From Cyanobacteria bacterium OH_CDB_20 (GTDB taxonomy: Bacteria > Cyanobacteriota > Vampirovibrionia > Gastranaerophilales > Gastranaerophilaceae), in contig JAEZIX010000053.1 in NCBI GenBank assembly GCA_023415935.1, positions 1 through 13,782 on the forward strand: DNA of 13,782 bases, written 5' to 3'. The notes beneath the pieces were generated by a model. The model saw only the letters and a list, made by a program, of their open reading frames with translations, was not told where the DNA came from and did no database searches. Below are positions 1 to 6,900 of this stretch, piece by piece; the stretch's first letter is position 1, and each line of letters begins with the position of its first letter. The position numbers and the translations under genes were made by a program.

Positions 1-1787
1 TTATACAAGTCAGCTGAATAAACCGCACCGTTTAATTTGAACTCAGCCTCAGGAGATTTTGATATATTTGCGATAGAACCCGATAAAAATAAATCTGAAT
101 AATTCCATTTAATTTTTGATTTTTTTATGTCAATATTTTCGCCATCAGAACCAAAAGAGATATGTTGTGAGGTTAACGGGAATTTGAAATCTGGTCTATA
201 TAAATATAAATTATACAAATCTGAAACTACATCCAGTTTCCTGTTTTTTAAAGTAATTGCGACTTTTACAGTTTGAGCTTTTAAGTCAATATTTTCTTTT
301 AGATATTTTAAAGCTACATCTTTAACTGTTGCAGTTGCCTTTATAACAAGATTGTTTAGCTTTCCTGAAATATTAGCCAAAAAATACAATTCCCCATTTG
401 AAACTGTAACAGTTTTTTTGAACTCTTCGGGCAAAAACGCATTTTTAAAAGCATTGAAAGCTAATTTATCTGCTGAAACCATAGCTTTAACATTAGTATC
501 AGAATCAAAACTGCCCTTGATTTTTACAGGGGTATTATTTATAAAGGCAGAAGCAGAAAGTATGTTTATAAAGTCATTTTTAAAACTTATTTCTGAATTG
601 ATATCAGTAATCGAAACAGGATATTTACTGCTTTTTATTGAAACATCTTTTAAACTTGCAATCCCGTCTGAACGAAGTTTTTTAAAGTCTGTATCTATAT
701 TAAAATTAAAATTTGCCAATCCTGAAACTTTATACTCTGAAAACTGATTTTTGATATTAAAACTAGTAAAAATAGCAGTCAAAAGCTCTGAAAGATTTGC
801 TAAATCAGAGTTAGCAGCTTTGACATTCAATTGAAGTTTTTTATTTAAACCATATGAATACTTCCCAACAATGGTAGCAATCTCTCTCGGGCTTGTTTTC
901 AATTTAGCATTAATTTCTATATCATTATTACTAAATGCAAGATTTATAAAATTACCTGAAAGAGGTTTGTTATTAATTATGAAAGATAAATCCTTTAAAT
1001 CAATATTTCCAGTAATTGAAGATTTGTCATCTTTTTTATCATATTTAAGTTTTGCAGTAATTTTTGTGCAAAGGTTGTATTTATATATATTTTGAAAAGG
1101 ATTAACATTAAATATCCGCTGTTTATCAAATTTAATAGGCGATACAACATCAAAATTATAAGTAACAAATTTCTTATCTTTATAAGACAAAATCCCGTCT
1201 GTTTTGACATGCAAAGACTCCCCAAGGACAATATCAGAACACTTTAGCTCATTTCCGCTTAGTACAAAAGGACTGGTAAAATTTGTGTCATTAACTTTAA
1301 CTTTGTAATTGTATAAGATAACTTCAGGTATATTATTTTTTGCCTTGTAATCTGATTTTAAGATGGCATTATTTATATTTATAATATATTTATCTAACGA
1401 AGTAGCACCATCTGATTTAATAGATAATGCCAATACCGGTCTATTTAATATAATTTTTTTAAATTCAATTTTTTTAAAGAGTAAAGGTAAAACCCTAATT
1501 TTAATATTTGCATCAGTCACTTTAAAACACGTTGTACCATCAGGATATAAAAATCTTACATGATAAGCATATAAATTAATATAGGGACTAAATATTGTTT
1601 TAAGCTCCATATTTTCTGCTGAAAATTTGAGCCCTGTTGATGTTTCAACCTGCTTTTCAATAAAAGTGCTATATTTATTTATATCGGCTATTTTAGGAAC
1701 CAAGAATAAAACAAACAAATATAGTAAGACAAAAACGCCTAATAAAAATAATAAAATTCTCTTTAATATATCAATGTTAAAAGGCAC
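1..1787 (-). CDS. AsmA-like envelope protein, C-terminus cut by window edge
   Basis: An uninterrupted reading frame of 595 codons runs from a GTG at 1787 to the left edge, where the 3' end is missing. The GTG start is chosen because AAGGAG (1795-1800) sits 7 bases upstream. One membrane helix lies at residues about 11-31, then an AsmA-type opening: the stretch IEKQVETSTGLKF at 43-55, and a following block (about 85-120) in which basic, hydrophobic strands end in KIILNRPVLAL. The rest is long, beta-rich and low in cysteine, as in AsmA/TamB-like proteins, which are inner-membrane-anchored periplasmic proteins proposed to help move lipids to the outer membrane or to control outer-membrane assembly. 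The family call rests on pattern only; the exact subfamily is not recognised. The gene follows atpG by 14 bases on the same strand, so it is probably read on the atp transcript. An AsmA homologue implies a two-membrane cell. Confidence 0.75.
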   Translation of the reverse strand, partial: MPFNIDILKRILLFLLGVFVLLYLFVLFLVPKIADINKYSTFIEKQVETSTGLKFSAENMELKTIFSPYINLYAYHVRFLYPDGTTCFKVTDANIKIRVLPLLFKKIEFKKIILNRPVLALSIKSDGATSLDKYIININNAILKSDYKAKNNIPEVILYNYKVKVNDTNFTSPFVLSGNELKCSDIVLGESLHVKTDGILSYKDKKFVTYNFDVVSPIKFDKQRIFNVNPFQNIYKYNLCTKITAKLKYDKKDDKSSITGNIDLKDLSFIINNKPLSGNFINLAFSNNDIEINAKLKTSPREIATIVGKYSYGLNKKLQLNVKAANSDLANLSELLTAIFTSFNIKNQFSEYKVSGLANFNFNIDTDFKKLRSDGIASLKDVSIKSSKYPVSITDINSEISFKNDFINILSASAFINNTPVKIKGSFDSDTNVKAMVSADKLAFNAFKNAFLPEEFKKTVTVSNGELYFLANISGKLNNLVIKATATVKDVALKYLKENIDLKAQTVKVAITLKNRKLDVVSDLYNLYLYRPDFKFPLTSQHISFGSDGENIDIKKSKIKWNYSDLFLSGSIANISKSPEAEFKLNGAVYSADLY

Positions 1788-1801
1788 TACAGATCTCCTT
1801 T

Positions 1802-2722
1802 TTATTTTAAGGAATCCGCACCGCTAACAACTTCATTAATCTCTTGCGTGATAGCAGATTGACGAGCTTTGTTATAATCAATAGTTAAAATTCTTATCAT
1901 CTCTTGTGCATTATTACAAGCTGCTGACATAGCTGTCATTCTGGCTGCAAGTTCACTTGCAGTAGATTCTAACAAGGCTTGAAAAATAATATTAGCAACA
2001 TATAAAGGCACTATTTTAAGCAAAACCTCAGATGGGTCAGGCTCAAATACCATTTCAGTATCAATTCCTGTTGATTCTGAATCATTTTCCTGATCTGCAA
2101 GCGGCAATAATTGCCACGTCTCAACAGAATAAGAAAGCATATTCTTAAATCTTGTTGTTACAATTTCAATTCTATCAATTTGTCCTTCGCAAAAAGATTT
2201 TGCCAAATCTTCAGCAATTAAAGTAGCTGAAGCAGAAGTAGGATCTTGAGCCACTTTTGTATAAGAACTTACAATTTCAAAATCAAGACCTTTTGGAGCA
2301 TGTTTTAAAGCGCTCAAACCTTTTTGACCAATTACGAAAAGTTTGCAAACAACTCCTTCATCATTATATTGTTGAATCTTTTTGATAGTATATCTGATAA
2401 CATTTGCGTTGAATGCTCCTGCTAACCCTTTATTAGAAGTAACAACAAGCAATCCAACAGATTTAGCTTCTCTTTTTTCTAAGAGTGTAGGCAAATTATC
2501 TAAATAACTTTCTTTATCGTCTCCAGCAACAATATCTTCAGAAAATGTACTCAATGCTTTGTTGAGCATATTTCCAAGCTCTTTTGAAAATGGTCTTGCA
2601 GCTTTTACTCTGTTTTCGGATTTTTTAACTTTAGCAGCAGCAACCATTTTCATTGCTCTTGTAATTTTTTGAGTATTGTTAATACTGTTTATTCTATCTC
2701 TTATATTCTTTAAATTTGCCAT
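1802..2722 (-). CDS. atpG: ATP synthase F1 subunit gamma
   Basis: Central rotor shaft of F1Fo ATP synthase, 306 residues. The N-terminal helix reads NLKNIRDRINSINNTQKIT and the C-terminal helix carries YNKARQSAITQEI and ends EVVSGADSL, the two coiled-coil strands that turn inside the alpha/beta ring. The middle (about 84-110, REAKSVGLLVVTSNKGLAGAFN) is close in wording to cyanobacterial gamma. Cyanobacterial and chloroplast gamma carry an extra regulatory segment of roughly 35-40 residues between the LPL strand and the EPDP motif; here only about 16 residues (209-224) separate them, so the insert is absent. A moderately acidic extra stretch lies near residues 60-80. The start is preceded by AAGG with 8 bases of spacing, and the gene follows atpA by 13 bases. 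Confidence 0.97.
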   Translation of the reverse strand: MANLKNIRDRINSINNTQKITRAMKMVAAAKVKKSENRVKAARPFSKELGNMLNKALSTFSEDIVAGDDKESYLDNLPTLLEKREAKSVGLLVVTSNKGLAGAFNANVIRYTIKKIQQYNDEGVVCKLFVIGQKGLSALKHAPKGLDFEIVSSYTKVAQDPTSASATLIAEDLAKSFCEGQIDRIEIVTTRFKNMLSYSVETWQLLPLADQENDSESTGIDTEMVFEPDPSEVLLKIVPLYVANIIFQALLESTASELAARMTAMSAACNNAQEMIRILTIDYNKARQSAITQEINEVVSGADSLK

Positions 2723-2735
2723 ACTTTTGCCTTAA

Positions 2736-4253
2736 TTAACTAAAGAAGTTTGATTTAAATGTTTCAATATTTTTAATGAGTGACGCTTTGTCTTCATCTG
2801 ATAAAGCAGCACCATCATTTAATCTTTGTGCAAGGTCTTGCATATTAGCATTGAAATATTCAAACCATTCACCTTTAAACTTTTGGATTTTCTTAGTATC
2901 AATTTCATCCATATAACCTTCATTAACCGCAAACAAGATACTAACTTGTTCAGCAACGCTTAATGGTTTATATTGAGGCTGTTTTAATACTTCTGTAAGT
3001 TTTTGACCTCTTAAAAGTTGATCTTGAGTAGCTTTATCAAGGTCACTTGCAAATTGTGCAAATGCTTCAAGCTCTCTAAATTGAGCCAAATCAAGTCTTA
3101 ATTTACCTGCAACTTGTTTAATAGCTTTGGTTTGAGCAGCACCACCTACACGGGATACTGAAATACCTGCGTTGATTGCCGGTCTTACACCTGAGTTAAA
3201 CAAACCTGATTCTAAGAATATTTGACCGTCTGTAATTGAGATTACGTTTGTTGGAATGTACGCGGAAACGTCACCTGCTTGAGTTTCAATGATAGGAAGA
3301 GCTGTAATACTACCACCACCTAAACTGTCATTTAATTTAACAGCTCTTTCAAGAAGTCTTGAGTGTAGATAGAATACATCACCAGGGTATGCTTCACGTC
3401 CAGGTGGTCTTCTCAAAAGCAAACTCATTGCACGGTATGCTTGAGCGTGTTTTGTTAAGTCATCATATATTATAAGAACAGATTTACCTTGTTCCATATA
3501 TTCTTCGCCGATTGTAACACCTGCAAAAGGAGCAATAAATTGCATTGGAGCAGGGTCATTTGCGTTTGCTGCAACTATTATTGTATAATCCATTGCGCCA
3601 TATTTTTCAAATGTTTTTGCCAATTGCGCTACTGTTGAAGTTTTTTGACCAATAGCAACATAGATACAAATAACATTTTGACCTTTTTGATTGATAATTG
3701 TGTCAATAGCAATTGCTGTTTTACCTGTTTGACGGTCACCAATGATAAGTTCACGCTGACCTCTACCAATTGGAGTTAAAGCATCAATCGCTGTAAGACC
3801 GGTTTGTAAAGGTTCATGAACCGATTTTCTAGCAACGATACCAGGTGCAACTCTTTCAATTGGCCTAGTTTTATCATATACAATATCACCTTTGCCATCA
3901 ATTGCTTTTCCTGTTGGATCAACAATTCTTCCAATAAGACCGTCTCCAACTGGTACAGAAGCAATTCTTCCTGTCGTTTTTACAGTCATTCCTTCTTTAA
4001 TTTGAGCATATTCGCCCAAAATAACCGCACCGACATTATCTTGTTCCAAGTTTTGGATAATACCTAAAGTACCTTTTCCATCATCAAATTCAACAAGTTC
4101 ACTTGTCATAGCGTTTCTTAGCCCGTAAATACGAGCAATACCATCACTTACTTCTAAAACAGAACCGATATTGCTAACGTCAACCGTTGCATTATAGTGT
4201 TCAATTTTAGATTTAATAATTGATGTAATTTCATCAGGTCTAATTGTTGGCAT
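2736..4253 (-). CDS. atpA: ATP synthase F1 subunit alpha
   Basis: Non-catalytic nucleotide-binding subunit of the F1 head, 505 residues, the usual length. Visible motifs are the P-loop GDRQTGKT (172-179), the Walker B strand SVLIIYDD (258-265) and the alpha arginine finger in SVSRVG (R368), which reaches into the catalytic site on beta. The N-terminal beta-barrel crown (about 25-95) and the C-terminal helical bundle (about 380-505) are complete. The start ATG at 4253 has AAGGAA overlapping the stop codon of atpH, so the two genes are probably translationally coupled, with 10 bases between them. No substitutions at key residues are seen. The partner beta subunit is not in this window, as expected for the cyanobacterial arrangement in which beta and epsilon form a separate operon. 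Confidence 0.98.
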   Translation of the reverse strand: MPTIRPDEITSIIKSKIEHYNATVDVSNIGSVLEVSDGIARIYGLRNAMTSELVEFDDGKGTLGIIQNLEQDNVGAVILGEYAQIKEGMTVKTTGRIASVPVGDGLIGRIVDPTGKAIDGKGDIVYDKTRPIERVAPGIVARKSVHEPLQTGLTAIDALTPIGRGQRELIIGDRQTGKTAIAIDTIINQKGQNVICIYVAIGQKTSTVAQLAKTFEKYGAMDYTIIVAANANDPAPMQFIAPFAGVTIGEEYMEQGKSVLIIYDDLTKHAQAYRAMSLLLRRPPGREAYPGDVFYLHSRLLERAVKLNDSLGGGSITALPIIETQAGDVSAYIPTNVISITDGQIFLESGLFNSGVRPAINAGISVSRVGGAAQTKAIKQVAGKLRLDLAQFRELEAFAQFASDLDKATQDQLLRGQKLTEVLKQPQYKPLSVAEQVSILFAVNEGYMDEIDTKKIQKFKGEWFEYFNANMQDLAQRLNDGAALSDEDKASLIKNIETFKSNFFS

Positions 4254-4263
4254 AATTATTTCC

Positions 4264-4812
4264 TTATATTAATTGTTTTTTTATATTCGAAATTTTAGTT
4301 TTTAAACTAGAATCAATAGTTTTTTCTTTTATATTGACTATCAAGCCTGCGATTATTGAATTGTCAATTTTATAGCTTGGCTCAATTTTTTTTGCAGTTT
4401 TAGCTTCTAATGTATTTATTAAACGTGATTTGAGCTCTTCTGGTATTTCAACTGCAGAAGTAATCTCAGCAACCACTATATTATTTAACCTGTTTAATTC
4501 CATTTTATACTCAGAAACAACAGTAAGTATAGTCTCAAATCTACCATTATCAATCAATAAAGAAAGGAAATTAAACGATACTTCTGAAATTTTGTCTTTG
4601 AATAAAGAAGATAAAACATCTTTTTTATCTTGGTGTGTAATCAGTTTATTAGTTAAGAAACCGGATAACTCTTTTGACTCAGAATAAGTCTGACCTACAA
4701 ATTTTAAATCATCATATACTTTATCAACGCTATCAATATCCTTAGCGCTTAGAAATAAAGCTTCTGCATATCTTTTTGCTATAACATCGTATTTAGAATC
4801 TGTTTTAGCCAT
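4264..4812 (-). CDS. atpH: ATP synthase F1 subunit delta (OSCP-type)
   Basis: Peripheral stalk subunit that clamps the top of the alpha/beta hexamer to the b/b' stator, 182 residues, normal length for the bacterial delta family. The N-terminal six-helix domain begins with IAKRYAEALF (about 11-20), the typical opening of delta/OSCP. The C-terminal part holds the family block near residues 145-180, with IDNSIIAGLIVNI followed by a short SLKTKISN-type tail. The start ATG shares a base with the atpF stop codon (TAATG), which points to coupled translation, since the nearest GGAG lies about 14 bases upstream. It sits between atpF and atpA, the position expected for delta. The call rests on the N-terminal and C-terminal family patterns plus gene order. 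Confidence 0.95.
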   Translation of the reverse strand: MAKTDSKYDVIAKRYAEALFLSAKDIDSVDKVYDDLKFVGQTYSESKELSGFLTNKLITHQDKKDVLSSLFKDKISEVSFNFLSLLIDNGRFETILTVVSEYKMELNRLNNIVVAEITSAVEIPEELKSRLINTLEAKTAKKIEPSYKIDNSIIAGLIVNIKEKTIDSSLKTKISNIKKQLI

Positions 4813-5315
4813 TATATATTCACATTCTCCAATTCATCTATTGCTTGCCCTATAAATCTATTGTGAAGTTCAGGGTTAGCATTTAACTGTTTTAAAATAT
4901 TACTCTCTGCAAGTTTTATAGAAGCAGATGAAACTCCAGAAGTTAAAGAACGATTAATTTTTGAAGCTTCAGATTCAATGACTTTTTCAATATTTTTTTC
5001 AATATTTGAAATTACATTTTTAGCTTCTGAAACAATCTTTTCTTCTAGCTTAGATAAGTTATCTTTTGCCTGAACCTCAATTTCTAAAAGTGTTTGAGGC
5101 AAGTTTTCAACTTCTTTCTCAGCTTTTTTGAGATTTACTTTAGAAAAAGAGTTTTGCTCTTCTGCTGTTGTAACAGTTGTCTCAACTGATTTTCTTTTTG
5201 CTTCAATGATATCAGCAACTCTGATTTTGTTTACAATAAAGGCTATTAAGGCAATCAAAACCGTGAAGTTAATAACATTTGAATGTAATATATTATGAAA
5301 AGATAAATCAAACAT
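4812..5315 (-). CDS. atpF: ATP synthase Fo subunit b
   Basis: One of two different stator stalk subunits; 167 residues from the chosen start. A single membrane helix near the N-terminus (about 12-30) is followed by a long charged, alanine- and glutamate-rich helix expected to form a coiled coil with b', and a C-terminal part (LAESNILKQLNANPELHNRFI) that resembles the delta-binding end of cyanobacterial b. The ATG at 5315 is preferred over an in-frame TTG at 5321, because the ribosome-binding GAGG at 5325-5328 lies 9 bases from the ATG but only 3 from the TTG. The start overlaps the end of atpF' by 8 bases. Identification as b rather than b' follows from position next to atpH and from the N-terminal wording (NILHSNVINFTVLI), which matches cyanobacterial b. 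Confidence 0.93.
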   Translation of the reverse strand: MFDLSFHNILHSNVINFTVLIALIAFIVNKIRVADIIEAKRKSVETTVTTAEEQNSFSKVNLKKAEKEVENLPQTLLEIEVQAKDNLSKLEEKIVSEAKNVISNIEKNIEKVIESEASKINRSLTSGVSSASIKLAESNILKQLNANPELHNRFIGQAIDELENVNI

Positions 5316-5781
5316 TATCAATCACCTCACTAACTAAATCAGAATTATCTTCAACATTAGCTAAATCATCACCAAATATTTTTCCTGAGATAATTTTAGC
5401 CAAATCAGATACATTAGATTTTAATTCTGATTTTACAGATTGTTTTTCTTCTAAAAGAGTATTTTTTCTGTTTTCAATTTCATTATTTGCTTCAGTTTGT
5501 TTTGAAGCAATAGCCTCTTGATTTGAAACTTTGGCGGATTCAACACCTTTTACAATTAAATCTCTTGCATCAACTTGAGCGGATTTAATCTTTTCATCCT
5601 TTTCTTGTAATATGCCTTCAGCTTTATTATTAGTAGAATTAGCATCATTGATTTGCCCATCAATATAAGATTTTCTTTCAAGAATAATCTTCCTGATAGG
5701 GTTGTAGAATATACCGTTCATAACAAAGACAAACAGTATAAAACTAATCATTGAAGCTAAGAATGTAGCATTGAATTCCAT
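5308..5781 (-). CDS. atpF': ATP synthase Fo subunit b' (second b-type stator subunit)
   Basis: Second, divergent b-type stator subunit of 157 residues. One membrane helix at about 5-27 opens with FNATFLASMISFILFVFV and is followed by the family turn NPIRKIILERKSYIDGQI (about 27-44), which matches the b' pattern of cyanobacteria (FYxPxxKxxxERxxYI). The remainder is a long hydrophilic helix rich in Glu, Lys, Ala and Ser that would pair with b. Separate b and b' genes occur in cyanobacteria, chloroplasts and several photosynthetic proteobacteria, whereas most other bacteria use two copies of one b. The gene lies between atpE and atpF, the cyanobacterial position. AAGG overlapping the atpE stop codon serves as the ribosome-binding site. 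Confidence 0.93.
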   Translation of the reverse strand: MEFNATFLASMISFILFVFVMNGIFYNPIRKIILERKSYIDGQINDANSTNNKAEGILQEKDEKIKSAQVDARDLIVKGVESAKVSNQEAIASKQTEANNEIENRKNTLLEEKQSVKSELKSNVSDLAKIISGKIFGDDLANVEDNSDLVSEVIDNV

Positions 5782-5793
5782 TTTTTATAAGCC

Positions 5794-6039
5794 TTATCCA
5801 ATCATTCCTGATAGTTTTAATGCAATAATCAAAGCATAGATTGCGCACGCTTCAGCAAGAGCAGCACCAACCAAGAAGAAACCTACCGCTTTACCAGCAA
5901 CTTCAGGTTGTCTAGCAATTGCATCCATAAGACCTTTTGTTGCAATACCGATACCTAAACCTGCGCCTGTTGCACCAAAACCAATCGCAATACCTGCGCC
6001 CATTTGTGCTAAATCAGAAATTGTTTTTACGTCTGTCAT
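5794..6039 (-). CDS. atpE: ATP synthase Fo subunit c (proteolipid ring)
   Basis: Ring-forming proteolipid of 81 residues, standard length. Two membrane helices (about 11-37 and 50-76) are joined by the polar loop ARQPE (42-46), which contacts gamma and epsilon. Helix 1 has the glycine ladder GAGLGIG (25-31) that packs the ring. The ion-carrying carboxylate is E63 in ALAEACAIYALI. The residues that bind sodium in sodium-type rings, a glutamine in helix 1 and a serine right after the glutamate, are here I30 and A64, so the ring is predicted to carry protons; this is inference by alignment to known sodium-type c subunits. The ribosome-binding site AAGGAG (6046-6051), 6 bases upstream of the ATG, is the strongest among the atp genes and fits the many copies of c needed per complex. 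Confidence 0.97.
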   Translation of the reverse strand: MTDVKTISDLAQMGAGIAIGFGATGAGLGIGIATKGLMDAIARQPEVAGKAVGFFLVGAALAEACAIYALIIALKLSGMIG

Positions 6040-6065
6040 TGTGTTCTCCTTTTTATAAATAATAA

Positions 6066-6749
6066 TTAATGTTCTTCAGATACTGCCGAAGATATATATA
6101 CTAGCGTCAACATTGTGAATACTAAAGCCTGTACTGACGCAACTAACAGTTCAAAAATCATAATAGGCAACGGTAGCAAGTATGCAAATATACCTATTAA
6201 AGCAGAGATAAGAATCTCGCCTGCAAGAATATTTCCGAAAAGCCGGAGTGCAAGTGTTAAAGGACGAGTAATTAACTCTAAAATATCAACAAGTGTCAAA
6301 ATAATTTGATCAAATCCAAATCCGTGGAATATAAAGTGGAAACCTTTTTTCTTAACACCGACAAATACATAATAAACAAGAACAATAATTGCAAGTGCAG
6401 CTGTCATGTTTATATCGTTTGTAGGAGAAGCAAGTTCTCCACCGTGTTTAAGGTGATACATTTTCCAAGGCAATTGTCCCATAAGGTTTGCAACGATGAT
6501 AAATAAGAACAGTGAAGCAGCTAAAGGTACATGCTTATAGCCTTCTTTGCCAATCATTGTATCTGCTAAACCATAGAAAAACTCCATAATGCTTTCAACA
6601 AAAGCCTGAAGTTTTGTAGGTATAATAGAGAGTTTTCTTGTCGCAACGAATGAAAATATAATAAGAGAAATCATGGCAATCCACATGGTTACAAGAGTAT
6701 CCATATTGAATTTCAAATTCCCTATCTCTGCTATCCAGTGGCCTTCCAT
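6066..6749 (-). CDS. atpB: ATP synthase Fo subunit a
   Basis: Stator channel subunit facing the c ring, 227 residues with five or six membrane helices. The essential arginine is R169 in the family signature LTLALRLFGNILAGE (164-178), and Q207 lies in the last helix (VQALVFTML). The loop LPWKMYHLKHGGELASPTND (93-112) is close to the cyanobacterial version and supports the lineage call. The protein is slightly shorter than usual for cyanobacteria (about 240-250), from a short N-terminus. The start ATG at 6749 has an AAGGTAG element about 11 bases upstream, somewhat long spacing. It is the first gene of the operon; the small assembly gene atpI that often precedes it is not present between it and comEC. 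Confidence 0.97.
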   Translation of the reverse strand: MEGHWIAEIGNLKFNMDTLVTMWIAMISLIIFSFVATRKLSIIPTKLQAFVESIMEFFYGLADTMIGKEGYKHVPLAASLFLFIIVANLMGQLPWKMYHLKHGGELASPTNDINMTAALAIIVLVYYVFVGVKKKGFHFIFHGFGFDQIILTLVDILELITRPLTLALRLFGNILAGEILISALIGIFAYLLPLPIMIFELLVASVQALVFTMLTLVYISSAVSEEH

Positions 6750-6819
6750 ATGTGAAATCTACCTTATACTATTACCAAACATTATTTAACAATTAAAACT
6801 TTCGATTTAAACCATCTAT

Positions 6820-6888
6820 TTGACCGAATATGAAATCAAAGTTTTCATTTCATTATAATAACTTTTTGTTCAAATTTTGCAAATTTTG
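6820..6888. promoter_or_regulatory. Divergent promoter region between atpB and comEC
   Basis: The 150-base gap between the two divergent genes holds the palindrome ATTATAAT (6852-6859), which gives a perfect TATAAT -10 on both strands (6854-6859 plus, 6852-6857 minus). For comEC the -35 is weak (TGAAAT at 6831-6836, 17-base spacing). For the atp operon a possible -35 is TTGCAA (6877-6882, 19-base spacing). A 7-base inverted repeat, ATGAAAT at 6830-6836 and ATTTCAT at 6847-6853, fills the space just ahead of the plus-strand -10, and a 9-base unit CAAATTTTG is repeated in tandem at 6871-6888. That both operons use this one -10 is inference; atpB would then have a leader of roughly 100 bases. 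Confidence 0.45.
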
Positions 6889-6900
6889 TAAAATTATTAC

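Noticed and set aside
352..1827. Several plus-strand frames of 66-131 codons in the first 1.8 kb
   Set aside because: They lie opposite a continuous minus-strand frame of 595 codons with a good start site, and their predicted proteins show no domain pattern or ribosome-binding sites.
3776..4067. Frames inside atpA on both strands
   Set aside because: They overlap a fully conserved alpha subunit and are shadow frames.
5315..5321. TTG at 5321 as the atpF start
   Set aside because: Only 3 bases separate it from the ribosome-binding GAGG; the ATG at 5315 has normal spacing.
1802..6749. Missing atpD and atpC as evidence of a damaged operon
   Set aside because: Beta and epsilon genes lie in a separate operon in cyanobacteria, so their absence here is the expected arrangement.
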